DNA from: Myxococcales bacterium 68-20
GTDB taxonomy: Bacteria > Myxococcota_A > Polyangia > Polyangiales > Polyangiaceae
DNA: 64,000 bases
Direction of reading: 5' to 3'
Assembly (NCBI GenBank): GCA_001899635.1
Contig: MKVQ01000048.1
Coordinates: forward strand, 496,001 to 560,000
Both the position numbers and the translations under genes were made by a program. Below the pieces are notes generated by a model. The model was not told where the DNA came from. It saw only the letters and a program-made list of their open reading frames with translations, and made no database searches. This document shows, one piece after another, positions 9,648-16,429 of this stretch (position 1 is the first letter of the stretch; every line of letters begins with the position of its first letter).

Positions 9648-10544
9648 GTGTCGATCGTTCAAAACCTTCGGTCATTGCCGTTGTTTCAGGGGATCCCGGA
9701 GGCGCGCCTCGAGCAGCTCGTCACGACGTTCCGAACCGTGACCCACAAGGCGGGCACCGTGCTCTTCCGCCCGGGCGATACCGCCACGCACCTCGAGCTC
9801 CTCGCGAAGGGCGAGGTCGCGATCGAAGAGCCCGCCGCGGAGCAGAAGCAGCCGAGCGACGTCCCGCCGGTCCGCTTCGAGCTCCGGCCGCTCGCGCCGC
9901 TCGGCGAGCTCGGCGCGCTCACGGGCCTCCCGCGCAGCACGACGGCGACCGCGACGACCGACGTGGAGCTCCTCTCCGTGAAGGTCGGCGACCTCCTCGG
10001 CTTCTTCGAGGCGAACGGCGACATCGGGCTCGCGTTCTACAAGAACCTCCTCGGGCTCGTGACCGACAAGGTCCGCCGCGATCGCAGCCGCATCGAGGAC
10101 ATGCGCTCGAACATCGTCCGGACCCAGAAGTCGATGAAGAAGCTCCGCGAGGTCGTCCTCGCTGCTTCCGAGACCGAGATCTCGAAGCCGGTCTTCGAGA
10201 CGCTCGACGCGCTCATCGACAACAACCGCCGAGCGAACTACCGCGTCAACCCGACGGCGTCGTACGCCGCGCAGGTCCGTCTCGACGACGGCCGCCTGGT
10301 TCCCGTCCTCGAGGTCTCCGAGGGCCACCTCAAGATCGCCGGCCGTACCCAGGACCTCACGAAGGACCCGTCGTTCTGGGCCGGCGTCCTCGTCGTCCCG
10401 ACGACCGAGATCCTCCTCAGCGGCACCGTCGTCCGCGAGGACTCGGGCGGCGTGGTCGTGAAGCTCGACAAGCCGATCGAGGAGTACAAGGTGAAGCTCG
10501 ACGACTACACGACCCACGTGCAGCTCCTCGACTTCGTCGTCTGA
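9648..10544 (+). CDS. Cyclic-nucleotide-binding domain plus PilZ-like domain protein
   Basis: This 298-residue cytoplasmic protein joins two second-messenger modules. Residues about 1-140 form a cNMP-binding beta-roll that starts LPLFQGIPEARLEQLVTTFR, with FRPGDTATHLELLAKGEV and APLGELGALTGLPRSTTA, where the phosphate-binding cassette usually lies. A helical linker follows. From about 192 there is a PilZ-like barrel whose RRANYRV supplies the R-x3-R of c-di-GMP binding. The second PilZ motif (D/N-x-S-x-x-G) is only approximate, in EVSEGHLKI, so c-di-GMP binding is uncertain. There is no HTH, so it is probably an adaptor rather than a CRP-type activator. The GTG start is fixed by GGAGGG eight bases upstream. 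Confidence 0.85.
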   Translation: MSIVQNLRSLPLFQGIPEARLEQLVTTFRTVTHKAGTVLFRPGDTATHLELLAKGEVAIEEPAAEQKQPSDVPPVRFELRPLAPLGELGALTGLPRSTTATATTDVELLSVKVGDLLGFFEANGDIGLAFYKNLLGLVTDKVRRDRSRIEDMRSNIVRTQKSMKKLREVVLAASETEISKPVFETLDALIDNNRRANYRVNPTASYAAQVRLDDGRLVPVLEVSEGHLKIAGRTQDLTKDPSFWAGVLVVPTTEILLSGTVVREDSGGVVVKLDKPIEEYKVKLDDYTTHVQLLDFVV

Positions 10545-10645
10545 TCCCTCCGCCTTCCACGAGGCGCTCGAGGCGCGGGAGGCGCGCGAGCATCGAACGG
10601 CAACTCCCGTCCGGCTCGCGCGCCCAACCGTGCTAAGCGTCGGGC

Positions 10646-12010
10646 GTGCCCACGCTCCGCTTCGAAGCCGGCACCCTCGCGCTCGCGGGCGCGGAGAAGG
10701 ACGATCCTCGCGTCCCCGAGCCGCTCTCGTGGGATGCGAGGTCCGCGTGCTTTCGCGCACCCGCCGTCGCGTACGCGTCGGTCGTGCTCGCGCTCCGGCG
10801 AGCCGGCTTCACGTACGAGGACGAGGCGCGTCGCTACGAGGAGCTCGCGCACGGCGCCCGCGTCCATCGCGAGCCGCGCTTCTACCAGTCGGAGGCGCTC
10901 GAGGCGTGGAAGCGCAACCGCGGCCGAGGGGTCGTCGTCCTCCCGACCGGCGCGGGCAAGACCCAGCTCGCGATGATGGCGATCGACGATCGACGGCGGA
11001 GCACGCTCGTCGTCGCGCCGACGCTCGATCTCGTGCGCCAGTGGTACGACGTGCTCGGCGCGACGTTCGGCGTTCCCATCGGCGTCGTCGGCGGAGGCGA
11101 GCACGACGTGCGCCCGCTCACGGTTACCACGTACGACTCCGCGTACATCCACATGGAGCATCTCGGCTCGCGGTTCGGGCTGGTGGTGTTCGACGAGTGC
11201 CACCACCTGCCGAGCCCGACGTACGCCCTCTCCGCGCGCCTCGCGATCGCGCCGTTCCGGCTCGGGCTCACCGCGACCCCCGAGCGCGCAGACGGCCTCG
11301 ACGCCGCGCTCCAGAACCTGGTCGGCCCCACCGTCTACCGTCGCGACATCAGCGAGCTCGCCGGCGAATACCTCGCCGAATACGACACCGAGCGTGTCGA
11401 GGTGGAGCTCTCGCCGGAGGAGCGCGAAGAACACGACGCCGAGCGCCAGATCTACCGCGACTTCGTCGGCATGAACGGGATCGTCATGTCGAGCCCGCGA
11501 GGCTTCGGCGAGTTCGTCATGCGTTCGGCCCGCACCGCCGACGGCCGCAGGGCGATGAAGGCGTACCGACGTCAGCGCGAGCTCGCCTTCGCCGCGACCG
11601 CAAAGCTCGCGTACCTCGAGCACCTGTTCTCGGTCCATAAGAGCGATCGCGCGCTCGTCTTCACCCAGGACAACGCGACGGCGCATCTCGTCTCACGAAC
11701 GTTCCTCGTCCCGGTGATCACCCATCAGACGAAGGTGACGGAGCGAAGCGCGATCCTCGCCGGATTCGCCGCCGGCACCTACAGCGCGGTCGTCACCTCG
11801 AAGGTGCTGAACGAGGGCGTCGACGTCCCCGACGCGAACGTCGCCGTGGTCCTCTCGGGCAGCGGCTCGGTGCGCGAGCACGTCCAGCGCCTCGGCCGAA
11901 TCTTGCGGCAGCGCGAGGGCAAACGTGCCGTCCTCTACGAGATCGTGACCGCGCGCACGACGGAGACGTTCACGAGCGACCGGAGGCGCGAGCACGATGC
12001 TTACCGCTGA
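10646..12010 (+). CDS. XPB-type (SSL2) superfamily 2 DNA helicase
   Basis: This 454-residue ATP-dependent 3'-5' DNA helicase or translocase is of the XPB family. It has an N-terminal damage-recognition-like region to about residue 80 and a Q-motif-like RFYQSEALEAW. Walker A is LPTGAGKTQLA (about 100-110), motif II DECHHL (about 183), motif III LTATPERADG, motif V SKVLNEGVDVPDA and motif VI QRLGRILRQREGK. The size matches bacterial and archaeal XPB, which is shorter than eukaryotic XPB. It overlaps the DUF790 nuclease gene downstream by 14 bases, which strongly suggests one mRNA and a protein complex that unwinds and cuts DNA in repair. GTG start. Confidence 0.92.
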   Translation: MPTLRFEAGTLALAGAEKDDPRVPEPLSWDARSACFRAPAVAYASVVLALRRAGFTYEDEARRYEELAHGARVHREPRFYQSEALEAWKRNRGRGVVVLPTGAGKTQLAMMAIDDRRRSTLVVAPTLDLVRQWYDVLGATFGVPIGVVGGGEHDVRPLTVTTYDSAYIHMEHLGSRFGLVVFDECHHLPSPTYALSARLAIAPFRLGLTATPERADGLDAALQNLVGPTVYRRDISELAGEYLAEYDTERVEVELSPEEREEHDAERQIYRDFVGMNGIVMSSPRGFGEFVMRSARTADGRRAMKAYRRQRELAFAATAKLAYLEHLFSVHKSDRALVFTQDNATAHLVSRTFLVPVITHQTKVTERSAILAGFAAGTYSAVVTSKVLNEGVDVPDANVAVVLSGSGSVREHVQRLGRILRQREGKRAVLYEIVTARTTETFTSDRRREHDAYR

Positions 12011-13385
12011 TCTCGTCGACGCGCGGCGAAAGGACGGCGAGCTCGTCCTCCGCCCTCTCGATCGCGAGGGCCGCGCCGAGGCGCTCGTCGTCGCTGCGGC
12101 GCTGCTCGATACCGCGCACGCGTTCGTGGGCAAGCGCCGCGAGGAGCTCGACGAGGCCTGGACGGCCGCCACGACCGACACTGCGCCGAAGCGCTACAAG
12201 CTCGTCGCCGGTCTCCGCAAGCTTGTCTCCGATGTTTGTTCGTTCGAGGCCGAGACCGACGTCGATCCGGCGGAGATCCGGCGCGTCCTCTTCTCGCACG
12301 CGAGCGAGGTCCGAAAAACCGCCGCCGAGGGAGCACGCTTCGATCGCGCCGCGGTCGTCACCGAGGCGGCGCGGCTCCTCTCGATCGATCCGGAGGTGGC
12401 AGAGCGCGCCCTCTTCGCCGATCTCCGCAGCGAGCACGTCCTCCGCGCGGCCCCGTCGTTCGACGCCGAGCACCTGGTCGATGCCTGGGAGCTCGGTCAA
12501 GCGCAGGCCGTGCTCCTCACCGCCGTGCGGATCACGTGCGAGGTGTGGTCCGCATCGGCCGGCCTCGTCCGCGCCTTCTTCGCGCGGCTGAAGTTCCACA
12601 AGCTCCTGTTCTCCATCGAGCCGATCGAAGCGAAGCCGGACGACGACACCGCGAAGGAGGCATCCGGCGAAGGCTGGCGGGTGGTCATCGACGGCCCGTA
12701 CTCGATGTTCGACGCCGTCACCAAGTACGGGCTCAAGCTCGCGATCGCGCTCCCCGCCCTTCGCTCGCTCGAGCGCTGGTCGCTCGTCGCCGACATCAAG
12801 TGGGGCAAGACCCGCGAGCCACTCGTCTTCCGTCTCTCGAGCGAAACGTCCGAGAGCGGCACGAAGAAGCGCGCGAAGGCGAGCCCCGACAAGACCGCGC
12901 GTCCCGAGTCCGAACCGTCGCCGCGATCGAAGAAGGGGGCGCGCCCCTCCCCGCCTCCGGTCCACGTCGAGCCGCACCTCGGAGACGACGTCCGCGAGCT
13001 CCTCGATGCGATCAACGCCCTTCAGGGTGGCTGGCGCGCCCGTCCGGCCACCGTACTGCTCGACGTGCCCGGCGAAGGGATCTGCGTGCCCGATCTCGAG
13101 CTCTCGCGTGACGGCGACCGCGAGCCCATCTACGTCGAGATCCTCGGCTACTGGAGCCGCGACGCCGTCTTCCGCCGCGTCGAGCTCGCCGAGCGTGGCC
13201 TCGGCGCCCGCGTCGTCTTCGCGGTGAGCTCGCGTCTCCGCGTCAGCGCGGAGGTGCTCGACGACGCCGTCCCCGCGGCGCTCTACGTCTACAAGGGCAA
13301 GATGAGCCCGCGCGCCGTGCTCGACCACGCATCACGCCTCACACCGGGTGCGAGCGACCGCCGGCCGTCCCGGTCGAAGAAGTAG
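11997..13385 (+). CDS. DUF790 family nuclease (Bax1-like partner of XPB)
   Basis: This 462-residue protein matches the DUF790 family: N-terminal LTADLVDARRKDGELVLRPL, a helical middle with SADLRSE-like and LGQAQAVLL segments, and a conserved WRVVIDGPYSMFDAVTKYG. The C-terminal restriction-endonuclease fold has CVPDLEL followed by YVEILGYWSRDAV, the expected PD and E residues of a PD-(D/E)XK site. In archaea the homologue Bax1 binds XPB and is a structure-specific endonuclease. A Lys/Pro-rich linker of about 50 residues (near 300-330) separates the domains here. The ATG at 11997 lies inside the XPB gene, ten bases after GGAGG (11982-11986), so the two genes are translationally coupled. Confidence 0.9.
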   Translation: MLTADLVDARRKDGELVLRPLDREGRAEALVVAAALLDTAHAFVGKRREELDEAWTAATTDTAPKRYKLVAGLRKLVSDVCSFEAETDVDPAEIRRVLFSHASEVRKTAAEGARFDRAAVVTEAARLLSIDPEVAERALFADLRSEHVLRAAPSFDAEHLVDAWELGQAQAVLLTAVRITCEVWSASAGLVRAFFARLKFHKLLFSIEPIEAKPDDDTAKEASGEGWRVVIDGPYSMFDAVTKYGLKLAIALPALRSLERWSLVADIKWGKTREPLVFRLSSETSESGTKKRAKASPDKTARPESEPSPRSKKGARPSPPPVHVEPHLGDDVRELLDAINALQGGWRARPATVLLDVPGEGICVPDLELSRDGDREPIYVEILGYWSRDAVFRRVELAERGLGARVVFAVSSRLRVSAEVLDDAVPAALYVYKGKMSPRAVLDHASRLTPGASDRRPSRSKK

Positions 13386-13444
13386 CCTCGCCGAGCGAGG
13401 TTCGAGCGCGCGCCGTTCGTGAGCACGCACGAACCGCGCTCGAA
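13386..13444 (+). terminator. Strong hairpin after the XPB-DUF790 operon
   Basis: A small CCTCG/CGAGG stem (13386-13400) directly follows the stop. Then TTCGAGCGCG (13401-13410) pairs exactly with CGCGCTCGAA (13435-13444), and inside it GTTCGTG pairs with CACGAAC around an AGCACG loop, leaving a 4-base bulge. No U-tract follows; in a high-GC genome this is a likely transcript end or 3' stabiliser. Confidence 0.55.
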
Positions 13445-13497
13445 GTCCCCGACCAGGAATCGCCCCATCGACCTCGCATGTCGGGCACAATCGAGCG

Positions 13498-14265
13498 ATG
13501 GTCGGCCGCCACCGTACTCGCCACCGCTTCGCGAGGCTCATGCTCGCGACGGGATGCGTGCTCGCCGTGCAGCTCACGGGCGGCGACGCGCACGCGGACG
13601 ACGGGCCGACTGGGAGCCCGTATCGGCTGAAGTGGAGCTACGACAGCGCATTGGTCGCGCTCGGAGCAGCAGGCACGATGACGGCGGTCCTCGGTCATCC
13701 GAAGCCGACCTGCCACCCGAGCTGCGAGCCGCCGGAAGCGATGCTGGGCATCGACTCCGCCTCGATCGGCAACTACTCGCCGCGCGCGCACAGGCTCGCG
13801 AGCCTCGCCGTCTTCGGCCTCGTGCTCGCCCCGATCGTGATCAACGCGGCAGACACCCGATTCCACGGCTGGGCCGAGGACACCTTCGTCATGCTCGAGT
13901 CGGTGTTGCTCGCGCAGGCGATCACACAGGTGACGAAGTCGGCCGTCGGTCGAACCGCGCCGTTCGTCTACAACCCGCGCGCAGCTCCGGAGGACATCGA
14001 CAGCGCCGACGCCTTTCGCAGCTTCATCTCCGGGCACAGCTCGACGGCCTTCGCCGCAGCGACGTCTTATTCCGTCACGTTCTGGAAGCGACACCCGAGG
14101 AGCCCATGGAGGTTCGTGGTCCTCGGCGTCGGGCACGCGCTCGCAACCGGCATCGCTCTCCTCAAGATCGAGGCGGGCTACCACTACGCGACCGACGTGA
14201 CCGCCGGCGCGCTCGTCGGCAGCGCGATGGGCTTGCTCGTGCCCACGCTTCACTCCGAGTGGTGA
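13498..14265 (+). CDS. PAP2 superfamily phosphatase-like membrane protein with altered motifs
   Basis: This 255-residue protein has a signal-anchor N-terminus and several membrane segments. The PAP2 core is present: KSAVGRTAPF (from Lys147), SFISGHSSTAFA with Ser178-Gly179-His180, and KIEAGYHYATDV with His229 and Asp233. Compared with the family, the arginine of the first motif (K-x6-R-P) is Ala154, and the SR pair six to seven residues before His229 is Leu-Lys. The catalytic His pair and Asp remain. It could dephosphorylate a lipid or undecaprenyl pyrophosphate, or be a weak enzyme. The hairpin at 13386-13444 separates it from the repair operon upstream. Confidence 0.8.
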   Translation: MVGRHRTRHRFARLMLATGCVLAVQLTGGDAHADDGPTGSPYRLKWSYDSALVALGAAGTMTAVLGHPKPTCHPSCEPPEAMLGIDSASIGNYSPRAHRLASLAVFGLVLAPIVINAADTRFHGWAEDTFVMLESVLLAQAITQVTKSAVGRTAPFVYNPRAAPEDIDSADAFRSFISGHSSTAFAAATSYSVTFWKRHPRSPWRFVVLGVGHALATGIALLKIEAGYHYATDVTAGALVGSAMGLLVPTLHSEW

Positions 14266-14358
14266 GCGCTCGCCCAACGAGACCGCCTTCGCCCACGTGG
14301 CTGCCACCAGGACGATCACGCTTCAGCGGTGGTCGAGGCGCGCTACGATCGCTCGGCC

Positions 14359-14907
14359 ATGGATCGGTCGCGCGCGGTCCGGATCAGCAAGCGGATGTCC
14401 CTCGCCCTCCGGCATCGCCCGGAGGCGCTCGGTATCACCCTCGACCCGAACGGGTGGACGACGATCGAAGCGCTGGTGCGCGGGCTCGAGGCACACGGCG
14501 AGCGAGTGACGGCGGATGACATCGACGAGATCGTCGAGACGAGCGACAAACAACGCTTCGCGCTCTCCGAGGACGGAACGCGGATCCGCGCGAACCAGGG
14601 GCACTCGGTGAGCGTCGATCTCGGCCTTCCAGCACGTGTACCGCCCCACCTGCTCTTCCATGGAACGGTCGACCGCTCCCTCGCGCCGATCCGGGCGCAA
14701 GGGCTCGTGCGCGGATCGCGGACGCACGTGCACCTCTCGGCCGACGTCGCGACGGCTCGAATCGTCGCTGCGCGACGCGCGGGCGAGCGCGTGCTCCTCC
14801 GTGTTCGCGCGGCGGCGATGCATGAGGCCGGCTTCACCTTCTACCTCTCCGACAACGGCGTGTGGCTGACGGAGAACGTCCCGCCGGCATTCATCGAAGT
14901 CCCGTAG
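14359..14907 (+). CDS. kptA: RNA 2'-phosphotransferase (Tpt1/KptA)
   Basis: This 182-residue enzyme of the KptA/Tpt1 family transfers an internal RNA 2'-phosphate to NAD, giving ADP-ribose 1'',2''-cyclic phosphate. The N-terminal winged-helix half has the signature SKRMSLALRHRPEALGI with Arg18-His19, then LDPNGWTTIEALV. The ADP-ribosyltransferase half has LFHGTVDRSLAPIRAQGL and THVHLSADVATARIV. The size is normal for the family. I start at the ATG at 14359, where the family begins; the frame is open ten codons further back. The last 17 bases overlap the 3' end of the convergent HAD gene. Bacteria lack the fungal splicing pathway, so the substrate is unknown. Confidence 0.93.
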   Translation: MDRSRAVRISKRMSLALRHRPEALGITLDPNGWTTIEALVRGLEAHGERVTADDIDEIVETSDKQRFALSEDGTRIRANQGHSVSVDLGLPARVPPHLLFHGTVDRSLAPIRAQGLVRGSRTHVHLSADVATARIVAARRAGERVLLRVRAAAMHEAGFTFYLSDNGVWLTENVPPAFIEVP

Positions 14908-15430
14908 CCTCGCGCTCCTCGAGGATCGCGAGGATCGCGGCTTCGGCGGCAGACCAGTCCGGCGTCGCGACGATCCCCGGATCGGCCGACACGCTCGCCC
15001 CGAAGAGGAAGCGATGAGGGACGAGGTTCGCCATCGGGGTCAAGACGTCGATCCGATCGTCGACGAAGAAGCCGATCCCGAGATCGACGCAGATCCCGGC
15101 CTTTTGCTTCCGCTCGCGGCAGAAGCGGAGGTTCTCGCGACCGATTCCGGTCGCCGCGTGGAAGCCGTGATGCTCGAGCCAGCGACGTGATCGGCTCTCG
15201 ATCTTCCTTCCGCACTTGGAGACCAGCCACACGTTCCCGTCGAAACACTCGACGAGGCGCGCGATCGCCTGGAAGGCGCCAGGCATCGCCGGGGCCAGCA
15301 GCGCCTCCTCGTCGGAGCCGGCGCCGACGAACGCCGTATCGGGTCCGTCGCCGTGGATGATGACCCGCCCGATGTCGATCCCGAGGTGACTCGGGGCGGG
15401 GAGCTTGGGGTGTCGTCTCTTGATGTTCAT
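14891..15430 (-). CDS. HAD-superfamily hydrolase-like protein
   Basis: This 179-residue single-domain protein has a HAD Rossmann core. Motif I is HLGIDIGRVII (Asp19), motif II lies near NVWLVSKCGR, Lys follows in the helix KIESRSRRWLEHHG, and the acidic motif IV is FFVDDRIDVL. The second Asp of motif I (DxD) is Gly21, which in this superfamily usually weakens phosphatase activity, so the catalysed reaction is uncertain. Its 3' end overlaps kptA by 17 bases in the convergent orientation, and its 5' end faces the LysR regulator across 72 bases. Neighbouring RNA-phosphate chemistry makes a nucleotide or RNA-end substrate possible, but that is a guess. Confidence 0.7.
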   Translation of the reverse strand: MNIKRRHPKLPAPSHLGIDIGRVIIHGDGPDTAFVGAGSDEEALLAPAMPGAFQAIARLVECFDGNVWLVSKCGRKIESRSRRWLEHHGFHAATGIGRENLRFCRERKQKAGICVDLGIGFFVDDRIDVLTPMANLVPHRFLFGASVSADPGIVATPDWSAAEAAILAILEEREATGLR

Positions 15431-15473
15431 GATGCCGGTGAAGATGCGCTCGCGATCTTCAACGGCAATTCAT

Positions 15474-15505
15474 CATTCGTGATCATCTATCATCGATGGT
15501 GAATG
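15474..15505. promoter_or_regulatory. Imperfect inverted repeat at the LysR start, possible operator
   Basis: CATTCGTGATCATC and the region ending GGTGAATG form an interrupted inverted repeat (CATTC...GAATG, with ATCAT/ATGGT-type inner halves). It lies in the 72-base divergent region and reaches into the LysR start codon. LysR regulators commonly bind such sites to repress themselves and control the divergent gene. No binding is shown here. Confidence 0.35.
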
Positions 15506-16390
15506 CTCGATTCGGATGCCCTTCGCACGTTCGCCGTGTTCGCCGAGGACACGAGCCTCTCGGGCGCCGCGCGCCGCCTTCACCTGTCGCAGCCCGCCGT
15601 GCACGCGCAGCTCAAGCGCCTTTCCGAGGAGGTCGGCGCTCCGCTCTACCGCCGCTCGGGGCGGGGCCTGGTCCTCACACGTGAGGGAGCCGACGTCGCC
15701 GCGTTTGCGCGTGACGTCGCGGAGCGAACGGACGACCTCCTCGCCAGGGTGCGAGGCAGAGAGGTCGGCGCGCGCGTCGTCCTCGCGGCCGGCGCCGGCG
15801 CTCTCCTCTTCATCCTCGGCGATGGGATGCGTGCGTTCACGCGAGAGCGCGCCGAGCGCCTCGACGTCGTCACCGCCGACGGGCGCGCGGCGATCGACGC
15901 CGTCAGCGCAGGCACGGCGCACGTCGGCGTCGCGGCCGACCCGCTCCCGGACGACGTCGAGGGCCATCGCCTGACCGACGTCCCCCAGGTGCTGGTGATG
16001 CCGCGAGACCATCGACTCGCGAAACGACGCAGGATCGCGATCGCCGACCTCGACGGTGAGCGCCTCGTCCTTCCCCCACCCGGGCGACCGCAACGCGCCA
16101 CGCTCGACGCGGCCTTCACGACCCGCGGGATCGCCGTCCGTGCCGGGGCGCTCGCGGTCGGCTGGGAGCTCGTCGTTCATCTCGTCGGGGTCGGCGCGGG
16201 GATCGCGATCGTCAACGCGTCGGTGCGGATCCCACGCGGCCTCGTCACCCGGCCCGTTCCGGAGCTACCGAAGGTCCGCTACACCGTCTTCACGCGCCCC
16301 AGCCCGCGCGAGTCCTCGGCCGCTCTCCTGCGCCTGCTCGTGGAGCACGGCCGAGCGTGGGAGCGTCGCGTCGGCACCATCTCCCGGTGA
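15503..16390 (+). CDS. LysR-family transcriptional regulator
   Basis: This 295-residue regulator is of normal LysR length. Residues 1-60 are the winged HTH (LRTFAVFAEDTSLSGAARRL, SQPAVHAQLKRLSEEVGAPL, then a wing with RSGRGLVLTREG). A linker helix and a periplasmic-binding-like effector domain follow (from about 88: GARVVLAAGAGALLFILGDG, and VGVGAGIAIVNASV near 235). It is divergent from the HAD gene, which is its most likely target, and convergent with the SNF2 gene, whose stop lies 39 bases beyond. The effector is unknown. Confidence 0.92.
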   Translation: MLDSDALRTFAVFAEDTSLSGAARRLHLSQPAVHAQLKRLSEEVGAPLYRRSGRGLVLTREGADVAAFARDVAERTDDLLARVRGREVGARVVLAAGAGALLFILGDGMRAFTRERAERLDVVTADGRAAIDAVSAGTAHVGVAADPLPDDVEGHRLTDVPQVLVMPRDHRLAKRRRIAIADLDGERLVLPPPGRPQRATLDAAFTTRGIAVRAGALAVGWELVVHLVGVGAGIAIVNASVRIPRGLVTRPVPELPKVRYTVFTRPSPRESSAALLRLLVEHGRAWERRVGTISR

Positions 16391-16429
16391 CGCAGTATCT
16401 TGGGCGTCGTGCCCGAGCGGCGACGCCGA

